Origin: Enhydrobacter sp.
GTDB taxonomy: Bacteria > Pseudomonadota > Alphaproteobacteria > Reyranellales > Reyranellaceae
DNA: 64,000 nucleotides
Direction of reading: 5' to 3'
Assembly (NCBI GenBank): GCA_025808875.1
Contig: CP075528.1
Coordinates: forward strand, 1,672,473-1,736,472
Positions within the stretch are counted from its first letter, which is position 1, and the number at the start of each line of letters is the position of its first letter. The notes beneath the pieces are model-generated. The model was given only the letters and a program-made list of their open reading frames with translations. It did not search any database and was not told the DNA's origin. Shown here piece after piece: positions 46,593 to 55,809 of this stretch. A program made the position numbers and the translations under genes.

Positions 46593-46598
46593 TATAAT
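46593..46598 (+). promoter_or_regulatory. Consensus -10 element ahead of rsh
   Basis: A perfect TATAAT, rare in this GC-rich DNA, ends 11 bases before the rsh start codon. The -35 position at 46570-46575 (TGGAGT) matches only three of six. If used, the leader would be about five bases long. Confidence 0.35.
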
Positions 46599-46609
46599 GG
46601 TGGATTGCC

Positions 46610-48787
46610 ATGATTCGTCAGTTCGAACTGGTTGAGCGCGTACAGGCCTACGATCCGGATGCGGACGAGGAGATGCTCAATCGCGCCTACGTCTACGGCC
46701 TGAAGAAGCACGGCACGCAGCTCCGGGCGTCGGGCGACCCCTATTTCTCCCATCCCGTCGAGGTCGCCGGCATCCTGGCCGAGATGCGGCTCGACACCTC
46801 CTCGATCGTCACCGGCCTGCTGCACGACACGCTCGAGGATACCGACGCCACGCGGGAGGAGCTGTCCGGCCTGTTCGGCGAGGACATCGCCCGCCTGGTC
46901 GACGGCGTGACCAAACTCAGCCGGCTCGAGGTCCAGTCGGAGAGCACCAAGGAAGCCGAGAACCTGCGCAAGCTGGTGCTGGCGATGTCGTCCGACATCC
47001 GCGTGCTGCTGGTCAAGCTCGCCGACCGGCTGCACAACATGCGCACGCTGCATCACATCAAGGATCCGGCGCGGCGCCGGCGCATCGCGCGCGAGACGAT
47101 GGATCTCTACGCGCCGCTCGCCTCGCGCATCGGCATGGAGAAGGTGAAGCGCGAACTCGAGGAGCTGGCCTTCGCCGAGCTCAACCCCGACGGCCGCGCG
47201 TCGGTTCAGGCCCGTCTCGGCTACCTCCGGGAGAGGGGCGACAAGCTGGTGCCCGAGGTCGAGGCCGAGCTGATCAAGACCCTGCTCGAAGGCGGGCTGA
47301 CGTCGGAAGTGTCGGGTCGCGAGAAGTCGCCCTACTCGATCTGGCGCAAGATGCAGCAGAAGAACGTGTCGTTCGAGCAGCTCGCCGACATCATGGCCTT
47401 CCGCATCATCGTCGACACCGTGGCCGACTGCTACCAGGCGCTCGGTCTGCTGCACGGCAAGTACCAGGTCGTGCCCGGCCGCTTCAAGGACTACATCTCG
47501 GTTCCCAAGCCGAACGGCTACCGTTCTCTGCACACCGGCGTGATCGGTCCTCTCGGCCAGCGGATCGAGATCCAGATCCGCACCCTCGAAATGCAGGACC
47601 AGGCCGAGCGCGGAGTGGCGGCACACTGGATCTACAAGCAGGGCGGACCGTCCACCGACGCTCCACAATATGCCTGGCTGCGCTCGCTGATCGACATTCT
47701 CGACAAGGCACCCAATGCCGAGGAATTCCTCGAGCACACCAAGCTCGAGATGTTCCAGGACCAGGTTTTCTGCTTCTCGCCCAAAGGCAAGCTGATCGCC
47801 CTGCCGCGCGGCGCGACGCCGATCGACTTCGCCTACGCCGTCCACAGCCAGGTCGGCGACACCTGCGTCGGCGCCAAGATCAACGGGCGCATGCTGCCGC
47901 TGCGCACTCAGCTGCAGAACGGCGATCAGGTCGAGATCGTGACGTCGAAGGCGCAGACGCCGTCGCCGACGTGGGAGCGCTTCGCCGTCACCGGCAAGGC
48001 CCGCGCCGCCATCCGCCGTTTCATCCGCACCCGCCAGCGCGAACAGTACGTGCAGCTCGGCCGATCGCTGCTCGACAAGGCCTTTCACGAGGAAGGCTAC
48101 GAGGTCACCGACAAGGGGCTCGACGGTATCAAGGCGAACTTCAAGCAGGCGAGCATCGACGACCTGGTGGCGGCCGTCGGCGCCGGGTTGATCGGCACGC
48201 GGGAGATCGTGACCGCCGTCTATCCCGGCCTCAAGCAATCGCGCAAGCCGGGCAGCGCCGAAGTCGTGCCGATCTCGCGCGGCCGCAAGGGCGCCAAGGC
48301 CGGCGACGGCGCCAACGGCGCGCGCCGGGAGACCGGCCAGATCGCCATTCGCGGCCTCATTCCCGGCATGGCGGTGCACTTCGCGCGGTGCTGCCATCCG
48401 CTGCCGGGCGACCGCATCGTGGGCATCATCACGACGGGCAAGGGCGTCACCATCCACACCATCGACTGCGCGACGCTCGAGAGCTTCTCCGAATCGCCCG
48501 AGCGCTGGATCGACGTCGGCTGGGATGCGGTCGGCGAGGGCGCCGCCGCCTATACCGGCCGGCTCAAGATCACGGTGGCGAACCAGCCGGGCAGCCTGTC
48601 CAGCCTGTCGACGGTGATCGCTCGCCACGAGGGCAACATCTCGAATCTGCGCATCGTCAATCGCTCGATGGATTTCTTCGACATGGTGATCGACGTCGAG
48701 GTCGCCGACGTGAAGCACCTCGCCGACATCACCGCCGCGCTGCGCGCCACCCCTGCCATCAATGCCGTCGAGCGCGCGCGCAACTAG
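46610..48787 (+). CDS. rsh: Bifunctional (p)ppGpp synthetase/hydrolase (RelA/SpoT homologue)
   Basis: A 725-residue stringent response enzyme. The N-terminal HD domain is intact (YFSHPVEVAGILAEM, LLHDTLEDT), so hydrolase activity is expected. The synthetase domain shows FKDYISVPKPNGYRSLHTGVIG and DQAERGVAAHWIYK, followed by a TGS domain (VFCFSPKGKLIALPRGATPIDFAYAVHS), a zinc-finger-like region with RCCHPLPGD and a C-terminal ACT domain. Alphaproteobacteria usually have this single RSH protein. Followed twelve bases later by pdxJ. Confidence 0.96.
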   Translation: MIRQFELVERVQAYDPDADEEMLNRAYVYGLKKHGTQLRASGDPYFSHPVEVAGILAEMRLDTSSIVTGLLHDTLEDTDATREELSGLFGEDIARLVDGVTKLSRLEVQSESTKEAENLRKLVLAMSSDIRVLLVKLADRLHNMRTLHHIKDPARRRRIARETMDLYAPLASRIGMEKVKRELEELAFAELNPDGRASVQARLGYLRERGDKLVPEVEAELIKTLLEGGLTSEVSGREKSPYSIWRKMQQKNVSFEQLADIMAFRIIVDTVADCYQALGLLHGKYQVVPGRFKDYISVPKPNGYRSLHTGVIGPLGQRIEIQIRTLEMQDQAERGVAAHWIYKQGGPSTDAPQYAWLRSLIDILDKAPNAEEFLEHTKLEMFQDQVFCFSPKGKLIALPRGATPIDFAYAVHSQVGDTCVGAKINGRMLPLRTQLQNGDQVEIVTSKAQTPSPTWERFAVTGKARAAIRRFIRTRQREQYVQLGRSLLDKAFHEEGYEVTDKGLDGIKANFKQASIDDLVAAVGAGLIGTREIVTAVYPGLKQSRKPGSAEVVPISRGRKGAKAGDGANGARRETGQIAIRGLIPGMAVHFARCCHPLPGDRIVGIITTGKGVTIHTIDCATLESFSESPERWIDVGWDAVGEGAAAYTGRLKITVANQPGSLSSLSTVIARHEGNISNLRIVNRSMDFFDMVIDVEVADVKHLADITAALRATPAINAVERARN

Positions 48788-48799
48788 GCGGAGTTTCCG

Positions 48800-49543
48800 A
48801 TGACCCAGCACCTTCGTCTCGGCGTGAACATCGACCACGTCGCCACCGTCCGTAACGCGCGCGGCGGCAGGCTGCCCGATCCGTTGCGCGCCGCCCGCAT
48901 CGCCACCGAGGCCGGCGCCGACGGCATCACCGCTCATCTGCGCGAGGATCGCCGGCACATCGTTGACGCCGACATCGAGGCGCTGACGCGCGAGCTCAAG
49001 ATCCCGCTCAACTTCGAGATGGCGGCGACCGAGGAGATGGTGCGTATCGCGCTCCGACACCGGCCTCATGCCGCCTGCATCGTTCCGGAGAAGCGCGAGG
49101 AGAGGACCACCGAGGGCGGCCTCGATGCGGCTGGCCAGCACAATCACCTGAAGCCCCTGGTCGCCCGACTACGCGACGCCGGCATCCGCGTCTCGCTCTT
49201 CATCGAGGCGGACGAGCGCCAGCTCGAGGCGGCCGTGATGCTCGGCGCTCCGGTCGTCGAACTGCACACCGGTCGCTACTGCGAACTCGAGGGCGCGGCG
49301 CAGCAGGCCGAGCTCGGCCGGCTGCGGAAGGGCGCGGCGCTGTGCGAGAAGCTCGGGCTTGAATGCCACATGGGGCACGGCCTCAGCTACTTCGACGTCG
49401 GGCCGGTCGCCGCAATTCCTCAGGTTCGCGAGCTCAACATCGGCCACTTCCTGGTCGGCGAGGCGATCTTCGTCGGGCTCGCCGAGGCCATTCGCGAGAT
49501 GCGGCGAATCATGAACGAAGCGCGTGCCGGAGCTGCCGCGTGA
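48800..49543 (+). CDS. pdxJ: Pyridoxine 5'-phosphate synthase
   Basis: A 247-residue TIM-barrel enzyme that condenses deoxyxylulose phosphate and 3-amino-2-oxopropyl phosphate. The N-terminal [22 protein letters not shown], the catalytic glutamate region [26 protein letters not shown] and the C-terminal [16 protein letters not shown] are all conserved. It is coupled to acpS by a GTGA overlap; pdxJ-acpS-lepB-rnc-era is a well-known gene order. Confidence 0.96.
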   Translation: MTQHLRLGVNIDHVATVRNARGGRLPDPLRAARIATEAGADGITAHLREDRRHIVDADIEALTRELKIPLNFEMAATEEMVRIALRHRPHAACIVPEKREERTTEGGLDAAGQHNHLKPLVARLRDAGIRVSLFIEADERQLEAAVMLGAPVVELHTGRYCELEGAAQQAELGRLRKGAALCEKLGLECHMGHGLSYFDVGPVAAIPQVRELNIGHFLVGEAIFVGLAEAIREMRRIMNEARAGAAA

Positions 49544-49944
49544 TCGTCGGCATCGGCAGCGATATCATCGACATCAGGCGGATCGAGAAGTCGCTCGAGC
49601 GGTTCGGCGACCGCTTCATCCGGCGCATTTTCACCGAGACGGAACAGAAGCGCTCGGAAGGACGAGCCGAACGCGCCGCGAGCTACGCCAAGCGGTTCGC
49701 GGCCAAGGAGGCCTGTTCCAAGGCGCTGGGAACCGGCCTGCGCCGCGGCGTCTTCTGGCGCGACATGGGCGTGGTCAACCTGCGCGGCGGCAAGCCGACC
49801 ATAGCGCTCACCGGCGGCGCCCTGGCCCGCCTGCAGGAGATCACCCCGGCGGACATGACCGTGCAGATCGATGTCAGCATCACCGACGAGTATCCGATGG
49901 CCCAGGCTTTCGTGGTGATTTCCGCCGTGGCCGTGCCAAAATGA
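49540..49944 (+). CDS. acpS: Holo-[acyl carrier protein] synthase
   Basis: A 134-residue phosphopantetheinyl transferase that activates ACP. Magnesium ligands Asp8 in GIGSDIIDI and Glu57 in [15 protein letters not shown] are present. The start is a GTG that overlaps the pdxJ stop codon; the conserved VGIGSDI motif begins at residue 3, so no other start is possible. Confidence 0.95.
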   Translation: MIVGIGSDIIDIRRIEKSLERFGDRFIRRIFTETEQKRSEGRAERAASYAKRFAAKEACSKALGTGLRRGVFWRDMGVVNLRGGKPTIALTGGALARLQEITPADMTVQIDVSITDEYPMAQAFVVISAVAVPK

Positions 49945-49979
49945 TCACGTCCGGCGCCGTTGACGGCGGATATGGGCGG

Positions 49980-50008
49980 GAGACAGCGCCGTCGCACCCT
50001 GCTATAGG
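49980..50008 (+). promoter_or_regulatory. Possible promoter of lepB-rnc-era
   Basis: GAGACA (49980-49985), a 17-base spacer and TATAGG (50003-50008) lie in the 90-base gap between acpS and lepB. Four of six bases match at each box. Confidence 0.35.
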
Positions 50009-50034
50009 CGCGGCTCGTCTAAACTGGGACGGCG

Positions 50035-50859
50035 ATGACGGACGTGGCTGAGCGTCGAAAGCGTGGACAGGACAAGTCCGGGGGGATCGCGGAAACCATC
50101 CGCACCGTCGTCTATGCCGTCCTGATCGCGGTAGTGGTGCGTACCTTCGCCATAGAGCCGTTCAACATCCCGTCGGGATCGATGATCCCGACCCTGCTGA
50201 TCGGCGACTATCTCTTCGTCTCGAAGTATTCCTACGGCTACAGCAAACACTCCTTTCCGTTCTCGATGGGCATGTTCTCCGGCCGCATCTTCGACGAACG
50301 GCCGGAGCGCGGCGATGTCGCCGTGTTCAAGTATCCAGGCGACCAGGGCCAGGGCGCCAACCGCACCGACTACATCAAGCGCATCGTCGGGCTGCCTGGC
50401 GACCGTATCCAGGTGACCGGGGGCATTCTCCACATCAATGGCAAGCCGGTCGAGCGCATCCTGATCGGCGACTATGTCCAGCGCGGCGCTGGCACCTACC
50501 GCAAGGCGACGCTCTACGTCGAGGTCCTGCCGAACGGGCGGCGCCACGAGATCATCGAGAACTCCGACAACGGCCTGTCGGACAACACGCCCGAGTTCCT
50601 GGTGCCGGCCGGCCAATACTTCGCCATGGGCGACAATCGCGACGATTCGCTCGACAGCCGCACCCAGCTTCAGGTGCGCGACGGCATGGGCATGATCCAG
50701 CCGCGCGGCACCCTCGGCTGGTACGTGCCGGCGGAAAATCTCGTGGGACGCGCCGAGTTCATCTTCTTCTCGCACGATCCGTCGGTCGCGGGCTGGATGG
50801 AGCCGTGGAAATGGCCGCAGGCAATTCGCTTCAGCCGCTTCTTGAAGGCGATCCACTGA
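50035..50859 (+). CDS. lepB: Signal peptidase I
   Basis: A 274-residue membrane protease. One hydrophobic helix at about residues 23-37 precedes the catalytic serine Ser49 in NIPSGSMIPTL; the general base is Lys115 in YIKRIVGLPGD, and box E reads MGDNRDDSLDSR. It cleaves signal peptides of exported proteins such as the protease at 19697. Its 3' end overlaps rnc by 49 bases. Confidence 0.96.
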   Translation: MTDVAERRKRGQDKSGGIAETIRTVVYAVLIAVVVRTFAIEPFNIPSGSMIPTLLIGDYLFVSKYSYGYSKHSFPFSMGMFSGRIFDERPERGDVAVFKYPGDQGQGANRTDYIKRIVGLPGDRIQVTGGILHINGKPVERILIGDYVQRGAGTYRKATLYVEVLPNGRRHEIIENSDNGLSDNTPEFLVPAGQYFAMGDNRDDSLDSRTQLQVRDGMGMIQPRGTLGWYVPAENLVGRAEFIFFSHDPSVAGWMEPWKWPQAIRFSRFLKAIH

Positions 50860-51557
50860 CCACCGGCACCGTCGATTTGGCGGCGCTGGCAGAAGGTATC
50901 GGCCACGTGTTCACGCGCCCCGAACTCGCCGCCGAGGCGCTGACCCACCGCAGCGCGCTCGATCGCCGGCCAGATCTGCAGGCAGCCTTCCCGCTGGGCA
51001 ATGAGCGCCTGGAATTCCTCGGTGACCGCGTGCTCTCGCTCGCCATGGCCGACTTGCTGCTGCGCCGCTTCCCGCACGAAAGGGAGGGTGAACTGGCGCG
51101 CCGATTCAATTCGCTGGTGAGTGCGGCCACGCTTGCCGATGTCTCGGGCTCGATCGGTCTCGGTGCGCATATAGTGCTCGGCGGCTCCGAGCGCGGCGGC
51201 GACAGCGTGAAGCCGGCCATCCTGGCCGACGGCCTCGAGGCTCTGCTGGGGGCGATCTTCCTCGACGGCGGCCTGCCAGCGGCGACGCGCACTGTCGAAC
51301 GGCTGTTCGGGCCGTTGCTCGACGCTCAGTTCTCGGCGCCGCGCGATCCCAAGACTGCCCTGCAGGAATGGGCGCAAGCCAGGCGTCTCGCCTTGCCAAG
51401 CTACCGCGAGGTCGGTCGCGAAGGTCCGGCGCATGCGCCTGCGTTCGTCGTGGAAGTGTCGATCGCGGGCCAGTCACCCGCGCAGGCGCGGGCCGGCAGC
51501 AAGCGGGAGGCCGAGCGGCTTGCGGCGGCGGCTCTGCTCGCCAGGCTGACGGCATGA
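50811..51557 (+). CDS. rnc: Ribonuclease III
   Basis: A 248-residue double-strand RNase. The signature NERLEFLGDRVLSLAMADLL and the second metal site GDSVKPAILADGLEALLGAIFLDGG are present, followed by a dsRNA-binding domain at about residues 170-245 (DPKTALQEWAQ, GSKREAERLAAAALLA). The ATG at 50811 is preferred to a GTG at 50805. The long overlap with lepB and ATGA overlap with era indicate one transcript. Confidence 0.95.
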   Translation: MAAGNSLQPLLEGDPLTTGTVDLAALAEGIGHVFTRPELAAEALTHRSALDRRPDLQAAFPLGNERLEFLGDRVLSLAMADLLLRRFPHEREGELARRFNSLVSAATLADVSGSIGLGAHIVLGGSERGGDSVKPAILADGLEALLGAIFLDGGLPAATRTVERLFGPLLDAQFSAPRDPKTALQEWAQARRLALPSYREVGREGPAHAPAFVVEVSIAGQSPAQARAGSKREAERLAAAALLARLTA

Positions 51558-52498
51558 GCGCGGTAGCGACGCGAGCTGGTTTCGTCGCCATCGTCGGCGC
51601 ACCCAATGCCGGCAAGTCTACGCTGGTGAACGCGCTGGTCGGCTCGAAGGTCAGCATCGTTTCGCCCAAGGTGCAGACGACTCGCATGCGCGTGATAGGC
51701 ATCGCCATGACCGAACTGCCGGATCAAGGCGAGGGCGGTGGGAAGGCGCAGGTCGTCCTGGTCGACACGCCCGGCATCTTCCGCATCGCCAAGCGGCGGC
51801 TCGAGCGCGCGATGGTGGCGGCGGCCTGGCAAGGCGCCGAGGACGCCGACATCGTGGCTCTGGTGGTCGACGCCGAGAGAGGCCTTGGTGAAGAGACGCG
51901 GGCCATTGCCGAGCGGCTGAAGGAATCGCGCGCGCCCTGCTATCTGATCCTGAACAAGATCGACCTCGTCCCGCGCGAGAAGTTGCTTGCGCTCACAGCC
52001 GAGCTGAATGCGCTGTCGGCATTCGATCGGACCTTCATGGTGAGCGCGCTGAAGCGCGACGGCGTTGCCGACATCCTCGCCGCCTTCGCGTCGGGGCTTC
52101 CCGCCGGACCCTTTCTCTATCCGGAGGATCAGGCGGCCGACTTGCCGATGCGTCTGCTCGCCGCCGAAGTGACGCGCGAGCAGGTGTTCCTGCAACTCCA
52201 CCAGGAACTGCCGTACGAGGCGGCGGTCGAGACCGACCAATGGCAGGAGCGCAAGGACGGTTCCGTGCGCATCGAGCAGACGATCCATGTCCAGCGCGAG
52301 AGCCAGCGCGCCATCGTGCTCGGCAAGGGTGGCGCCCGGATCAAGCAGATCGGCGCGCGGGCGCGGCATGAACTGACGCAGATGCTCGATCGGCAGGTGC
52401 ATCTGTTCCTTCACGTGAAGGTCAGCGAGCGTTGGACGGAGGATCCGGCCCACTATCGCGCCATCGGCCTCGACTACGACGGACGGCAGAAGACGTGA
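51554..52498 (+). CDS. era: GTPase Era
   Basis: A 314-residue ribosome assembly GTPase. G1 is GAPNAGKS (residues 15-22), G2 lies in SPKVQTTR, G3 is DTPG, G4 is NKID and G5 is in VSALKRDG. The C-terminal KH domain contains HVQRESQRAIVLGKGGARIKQIGARAR, which binds the 3' end of 16S rRNA. In most relatives recO follows directly; here two other genes intervene. Confidence 0.97.
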   Translation: MSAVATRAGFVAIVGAPNAGKSTLVNALVGSKVSIVSPKVQTTRMRVIGIAMTELPDQGEGGGKAQVVLVDTPGIFRIAKRRLERAMVAAAWQGAEDADIVALVVDAERGLGEETRAIAERLKESRAPCYLILNKIDLVPREKLLALTAELNALSAFDRTFMVSALKRDGVADILAAFASGLPAGPFLYPEDQAADLPMRLLAAEVTREQVFLQLHQELPYEAAVETDQWQERKDGSVRIEQTIHVQRESQRAIVLGKGGARIKQIGARARHELTQMLDRQVHLFLHVKVSERWTEDPAHYRAIGLDYDGRQKT

Positions 52499-53460
52499 TG
52501 CGTCAGGCAGTCGCCTATGCCCTGTCGGCGATGTTCGCATGTGCGTCGCCGGCCTTGTCGCAGGAGCGACTCAAGGTCGAGTTGATCAGCCGCACGCCGT
52601 CGGGCCCGACCGAGCTGATGGCGGGAGAGGGCAAGCCGGCCACCGTCGTGGGTTGGCTCACCGTGCCGATGGACGGGCCGTCGCGCAAACCTGCCATGGT
52701 GATCGCCCATGGTAGCGGCGGCATCCTCGACGGGCGCGAGAACAGCTGGGCATCGCGCCTGAATGCTCTCGGGGTTGCCACCTTGGTGGTGGACAGCTTC
52801 ACGCCGAGAGGGCTCACCTCGACCGGCGAGGACCAGTCGCGGCTGCCGACGGCGGCCAACGTCGCCGATGCCTTTGCCGCGCTGTCGTGGCTCGCGAGTC
52901 GATCCGACATCGATCCCGCCCGCATCGGCGTCATGGGCTTCTCCAAGGGCGGCCAGGTGGCGATCTACACTGCACTGGAACCGTTCCGCCGGCGCTCGGT
53001 GGCTGATGGTCTGCGGTTCGCCCTGCACATCGCCCTCTATCCATCCTGCTCGATTCCCTACGTGTCGCGCGAGGTGACGAAGGCGCCGATGGTGTTCTTG
53101 CTGGGCGGAGCGGACGACTACACACCGGCCGCCCACTGCGCCCGCTACATCGATTTCTTCCGCGATCGAGGCGCGGCGGTCACCGCCGTCACGTTCGCCG
53201 ACGCTCATCACGGCTTCGATGTGCCGACGCGGCGCCAGACCCTCGCGCGCGCGCAGACGGCACGTAAGTGCGGCCTCGACATCGAGCTCGAACCCGTTGC
53301 GGGCCGCCGCTGGGATACCGGCGCCACGATCGCGGCAGCCGACATCGGTGCGTATTTGCGCAGCTGCATGGAGCGCGGCGCGACCTTCGGCGGGGACGCC
53401 GCCGCGCTCGCCGGGGCGATCGCGCAGGTCGAGGCGGCGGTCAGTCGATATCTCAAGTAG
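52498..53460 (+). CDS. Exported dienelactone hydrolase family protein
   Basis: A 320-residue alpha/beta hydrolase with an N-terminal signal peptide (AVAYALSAMFACASPALSQ, cleavage near residue 22). The triad is visible as GFSKGG, LGGADDYTP and DAHHGFD. It resembles the cytoplasmic protein at 22413 in length, motifs and order, so the two are paralogues. Its ATG shares one base with the era stop, which ties it to the era transcript. Substrate unknown. Confidence 0.83.
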   Translation: MRQAVAYALSAMFACASPALSQERLKVELISRTPSGPTELMAGEGKPATVVGWLTVPMDGPSRKPAMVIAHGSGGILDGRENSWASRLNALGVATLVVDSFTPRGLTSTGEDQSRLPTAANVADAFAALSWLASRSDIDPARIGVMGFSKGGQVAIYTALEPFRRRSVADGLRFALHIALYPSCSIPYVSREVTKAPMVFLLGGADDYTPAAHCARYIDFFRDRGAAVTAVTFADAHHGFDVPTRRQTLARAQTARKCGLDIELEPVAGRRWDTGATIAAADIGAYLRSCMERGATFGGDAAALAGAIAQVEAAVSRYLK

Positions 53461-53479
53461 ACCAATGACGGCGAGATCC

Positions 53480-54997
53480 TCAGTCCGGCGTCAGATCCAG
53501 CGCGTGGAACGGTACGCCCGCGGCGTCGCGATGGGTCACCGTCATGACGCCGCTGTGCCCCTCGATGGCGATATGGCCGAAATTGCACGATCCTTGGGAA
53601 GGGGCGACGTTGAAAACCCCCGGGGGCGGTGTCTTCTGGAACACGACCTGCGGCCCGAAAGTGGCGTCGAGCGCATTGGGCCCGAAGCCGCCAGCGCAAA
53701 GCGGACCGGCGACGAACTCGTGGAACGGGGCGAAGTCTCGGAAGGCCGCCTTCTGCGGATCGTAGTAGTGAATTGCGGCGTAGTGAACGTCGCCGGTGAT
53801 CCACGCCACGTTGCGGATAGCCTCCCGCTTGATGAAGGAGAGCAGGCCGGCGATCTCGATTTCGCGGCCGAGCGGTGCGCCGTCGTCGCCATTGGCGACC
53901 GCCTCTGAGCCCGACTTGGAGCGCCAGTCGTCGTAGACGACCAAGCCGAGCGGCATGTCGGAGGCGACGATCTTCCAGATCGCGCGCGAGGCTTTGAGCG
54001 CCCGCTTCAACCACTCGACCTGTCTGCCGCCCAGGATCGGCGCGGCGATCGTCTCGCGGTTGGCGCCATTGGCGTTGCGGAAGGAGCGCATGTCGATCCG
54101 GAAAATGTCCAACAGCGGTCCATAAGAGAATCGTCCATAGAATACCTCCGAGGCGCCGATCGGCATGTACTCTCGGAAGGCCCGGTTGGCGCGCCGGGCG
54201 AGGGTGCTGACGTCCTTCTCGACATAGCGCGCGTCGTCGTCGAGACGTCGGCCGTCGTACCAGTTGTCGACGACCTCATGGTCGTCCCACTGCGCCAGCA
54301 TCGCCACCTCCGCATTGAAGCGGCGCAGATTGTCGTCGAGCAGATTGTAGCGGAAGTTGCCGCGAAACTCGTCGAGCGACTCCGCGACCTTCGCCTTGGC
54401 ATCGGTCACGACGTTCCGCCAAACCGAGCCGTCCGTCAGCTTCACCTCTCGTTGCAGCGGGTTGTCAGCGTAGATCGTGTCGCCGCAGTGCACGAAGAAG
54501 TCCGGCGTCAGGCGGCGCATGGCTTCGTAGATCGCCATGCCGCCGAGCTCGGGGTTGATGCCGAAGCCCTGGCCGGCCGTGTCGGCCGACCACACGAAAC
54601 TCACGTCGCGCCGATCGGCCGGCGGTGTGCGGAAGCGGCCGATGACCGGTTCGCTGAGCGCACTCGAGTCGTCGAGCGAGGCATAGCGCACGCGATAGAC
54701 CACGGTTTGTCCCGGCGGAAGGCCGGCGAGGCGCAGATGGGTCGTGAAGTCGGAGTCGGGTCCGGCGAGCGGTCCCTCTATGCGCCAAGCACCGATGAAG
54801 CTTTCGGTCGTGGCATAGTCGACGATCATCCGCGCCGGCCGGTCGGATCGGCTCCAGACGATGGCGCCGTCGGCGAAGAAATCGCCCGATTGCACGCCTT
54901 GCAACTGCCGTGGCCGTGCAGACGCCGACGTCTGGGCGAAGATGCGGGACGGCAAGGCGGTAGCAAGGCCGCCGGCAAGCAACGAACGTCTCCTCAT
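53480..54997 (-). CDS. PhoD family alkaline phosphatase/phosphodiesterase
   Basis: A 505-residue exported metallophosphoesterase. The N-terminus MRRRSLLAGGLATALPSRIFAQ resembles a twin-arginine signal. The N-terminal PhoD domain with QLQGVQSGDFFADGAIVWSRSDRPARM and the metal sites CGDTIYADNP, MLAQWDDHEVVDNW and the C-terminal ITGDVHYAAIHYYDP are intact. It probably releases phosphate from diesters or monoesters in the periplasm using calcium and iron. It runs against the era-recO genes and is divergent from recO with 45 bases between. Confidence 0.92.
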   Translation of the reverse strand: MRRRSLLAGGLATALPSRIFAQTSASARPRQLQGVQSGDFFADGAIVWSRSDRPARMIVDYATTESFIGAWRIEGPLAGPDSDFTTHLRLAGLPPGQTVVYRVRYASLDDSSALSEPVIGRFRTPPADRRDVSFVWSADTAGQGFGINPELGGMAIYEAMRRLTPDFFVHCGDTIYADNPLQREVKLTDGSVWRNVVTDAKAKVAESLDEFRGNFRYNLLDDNLRRFNAEVAMLAQWDDHEVVDNWYDGRRLDDDARYVEKDVSTLARRANRAFREYMPIGASEVFYGRFSYGPLLDIFRIDMRSFRNANGANRETIAAPILGGRQVEWLKRALKASRAIWKIVASDMPLGLVVYDDWRSKSGSEAVANGDDGAPLGREIEIAGLLSFIKREAIRNVAWITGDVHYAAIHYYDPQKAAFRDFAPFHEFVAGPLCAGGFGPNALDATFGPQVVFQKTPPPGVFNVAPSQGSCNFGHIAIEGHSGVMTVTHRDAAGVPFHALDLTPD

Positions 54998-55042
54998 CGC
55001 GACACTCTAGCGCGGCTCGGCGACGTTCCGTATATCCACGGC

Positions 55043-55759
55043 ATGGACTGGAACGACGAGGGCATTGTGCTGTCGGCCCGCCCTCACGGCGAGAGCGGAT
55101 TGGTCGTCACCCTGCTGACCCGCCTGCACGGGCGCCACGCGGGCTTCGTTCATGGCGGCGTGTCGCGTCGCGCACGCCCGGTCTGGCAACCCGGCAACCT
55201 GGTCGAGGTGCAATGGCGGGCGCGCATCGCCGAGCAGCTCGGCAATTTTGCCGGCGAGTTGCGCGAGCCGCATGCCGCGCGCGTGCTCGATGAAGCGTCC
55301 GAATTGGCGGGGCTTGCCGCGGCCTGCGCCCTCGTCGACGGCGCGCTGCCGGATCGCGAGCCGCATCCGGCGATGTATGACGGCTTCCACGCCTTCCTCG
55401 GGGCCCTCAGCCATGCGGGTTGGCCGGCGATCTATGTCAGGCTGGAACTCGGCCTTCTGCAGGAACTGGGCTTCGGCCTCGACCTCGCCAACTGCGCCTT
55501 GACAGGCAGCGGAACCGACCTCGCTTTCGTGTCTCCCAACTCGGGGCGGGCGGTGTCGCGGGGTGCGGCGGCGCCGCACCAGGACAAGCTGCTGCCATTG
55601 CCGGGCTTTCTATCCACCGGCGGCCTTCCTGCAGATGAGGCAGAGTTGCGGCAGGGCCTCGATCTGACGGGCCATTTCCTGGAGCGGCATGTCTTTTGGC
55701 CACAGAACAAGCCCTTGCCCCCCGCGCGGGCGAGATTTATGGAAACCCTGCAACGCTAA
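55043..55759 (+). CDS. recO: DNA repair protein RecO
   Basis: A 238-residue RecO. The N-terminal OB fold is clear (MDWNDEGIVLSARPHGESGLVVTLLTRLHGRHAGFVHGG); the middle is helical (YVRLELGLLQELGFGLDLANCALTGS). It has only one cysteine in the region where other RecO proteins carry a four-cysteine zinc site, as is common in alphaproteobacteria. It acts with RecR (62117) to load RecA on gapped DNA. It precedes parC by 50 bases. Confidence 0.93.
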   Translation: MDWNDEGIVLSARPHGESGLVVTLLTRLHGRHAGFVHGGVSRRARPVWQPGNLVEVQWRARIAEQLGNFAGELREPHAARVLDEASELAGLAAACALVDGALPDREPHPAMYDGFHAFLGALSHAGWPAIYVRLELGLLQELGFGLDLANCALTGSGTDLAFVSPNSGRAVSRGAAAPHQDKLLPLPGFLSTGGLPADEAELRQGLDLTGHFLERHVFWPQNKPLPPARARFMETLQR

Positions 55760-55809
55760 AGACAAGGGTCGCGGCCTAGAATCGCGATCGTTCCCCTCTT
55801 AGTCCGCCG

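Noticed and set aside
45818..49147. A 1109-codon open frame on the minus strand across rpoZ, rsh and pdxJ
   Set aside because: Lies opposite conserved genes; its translation is low-complexity Arg/Ala/His/Asp-rich sequence typical of antisense frames in GC-rich DNA.
54278..55042. Upstream extension of recO
   Set aside because: That frame is antisense to phoD; RecO begins at MDWNDEGIVLSARPH.
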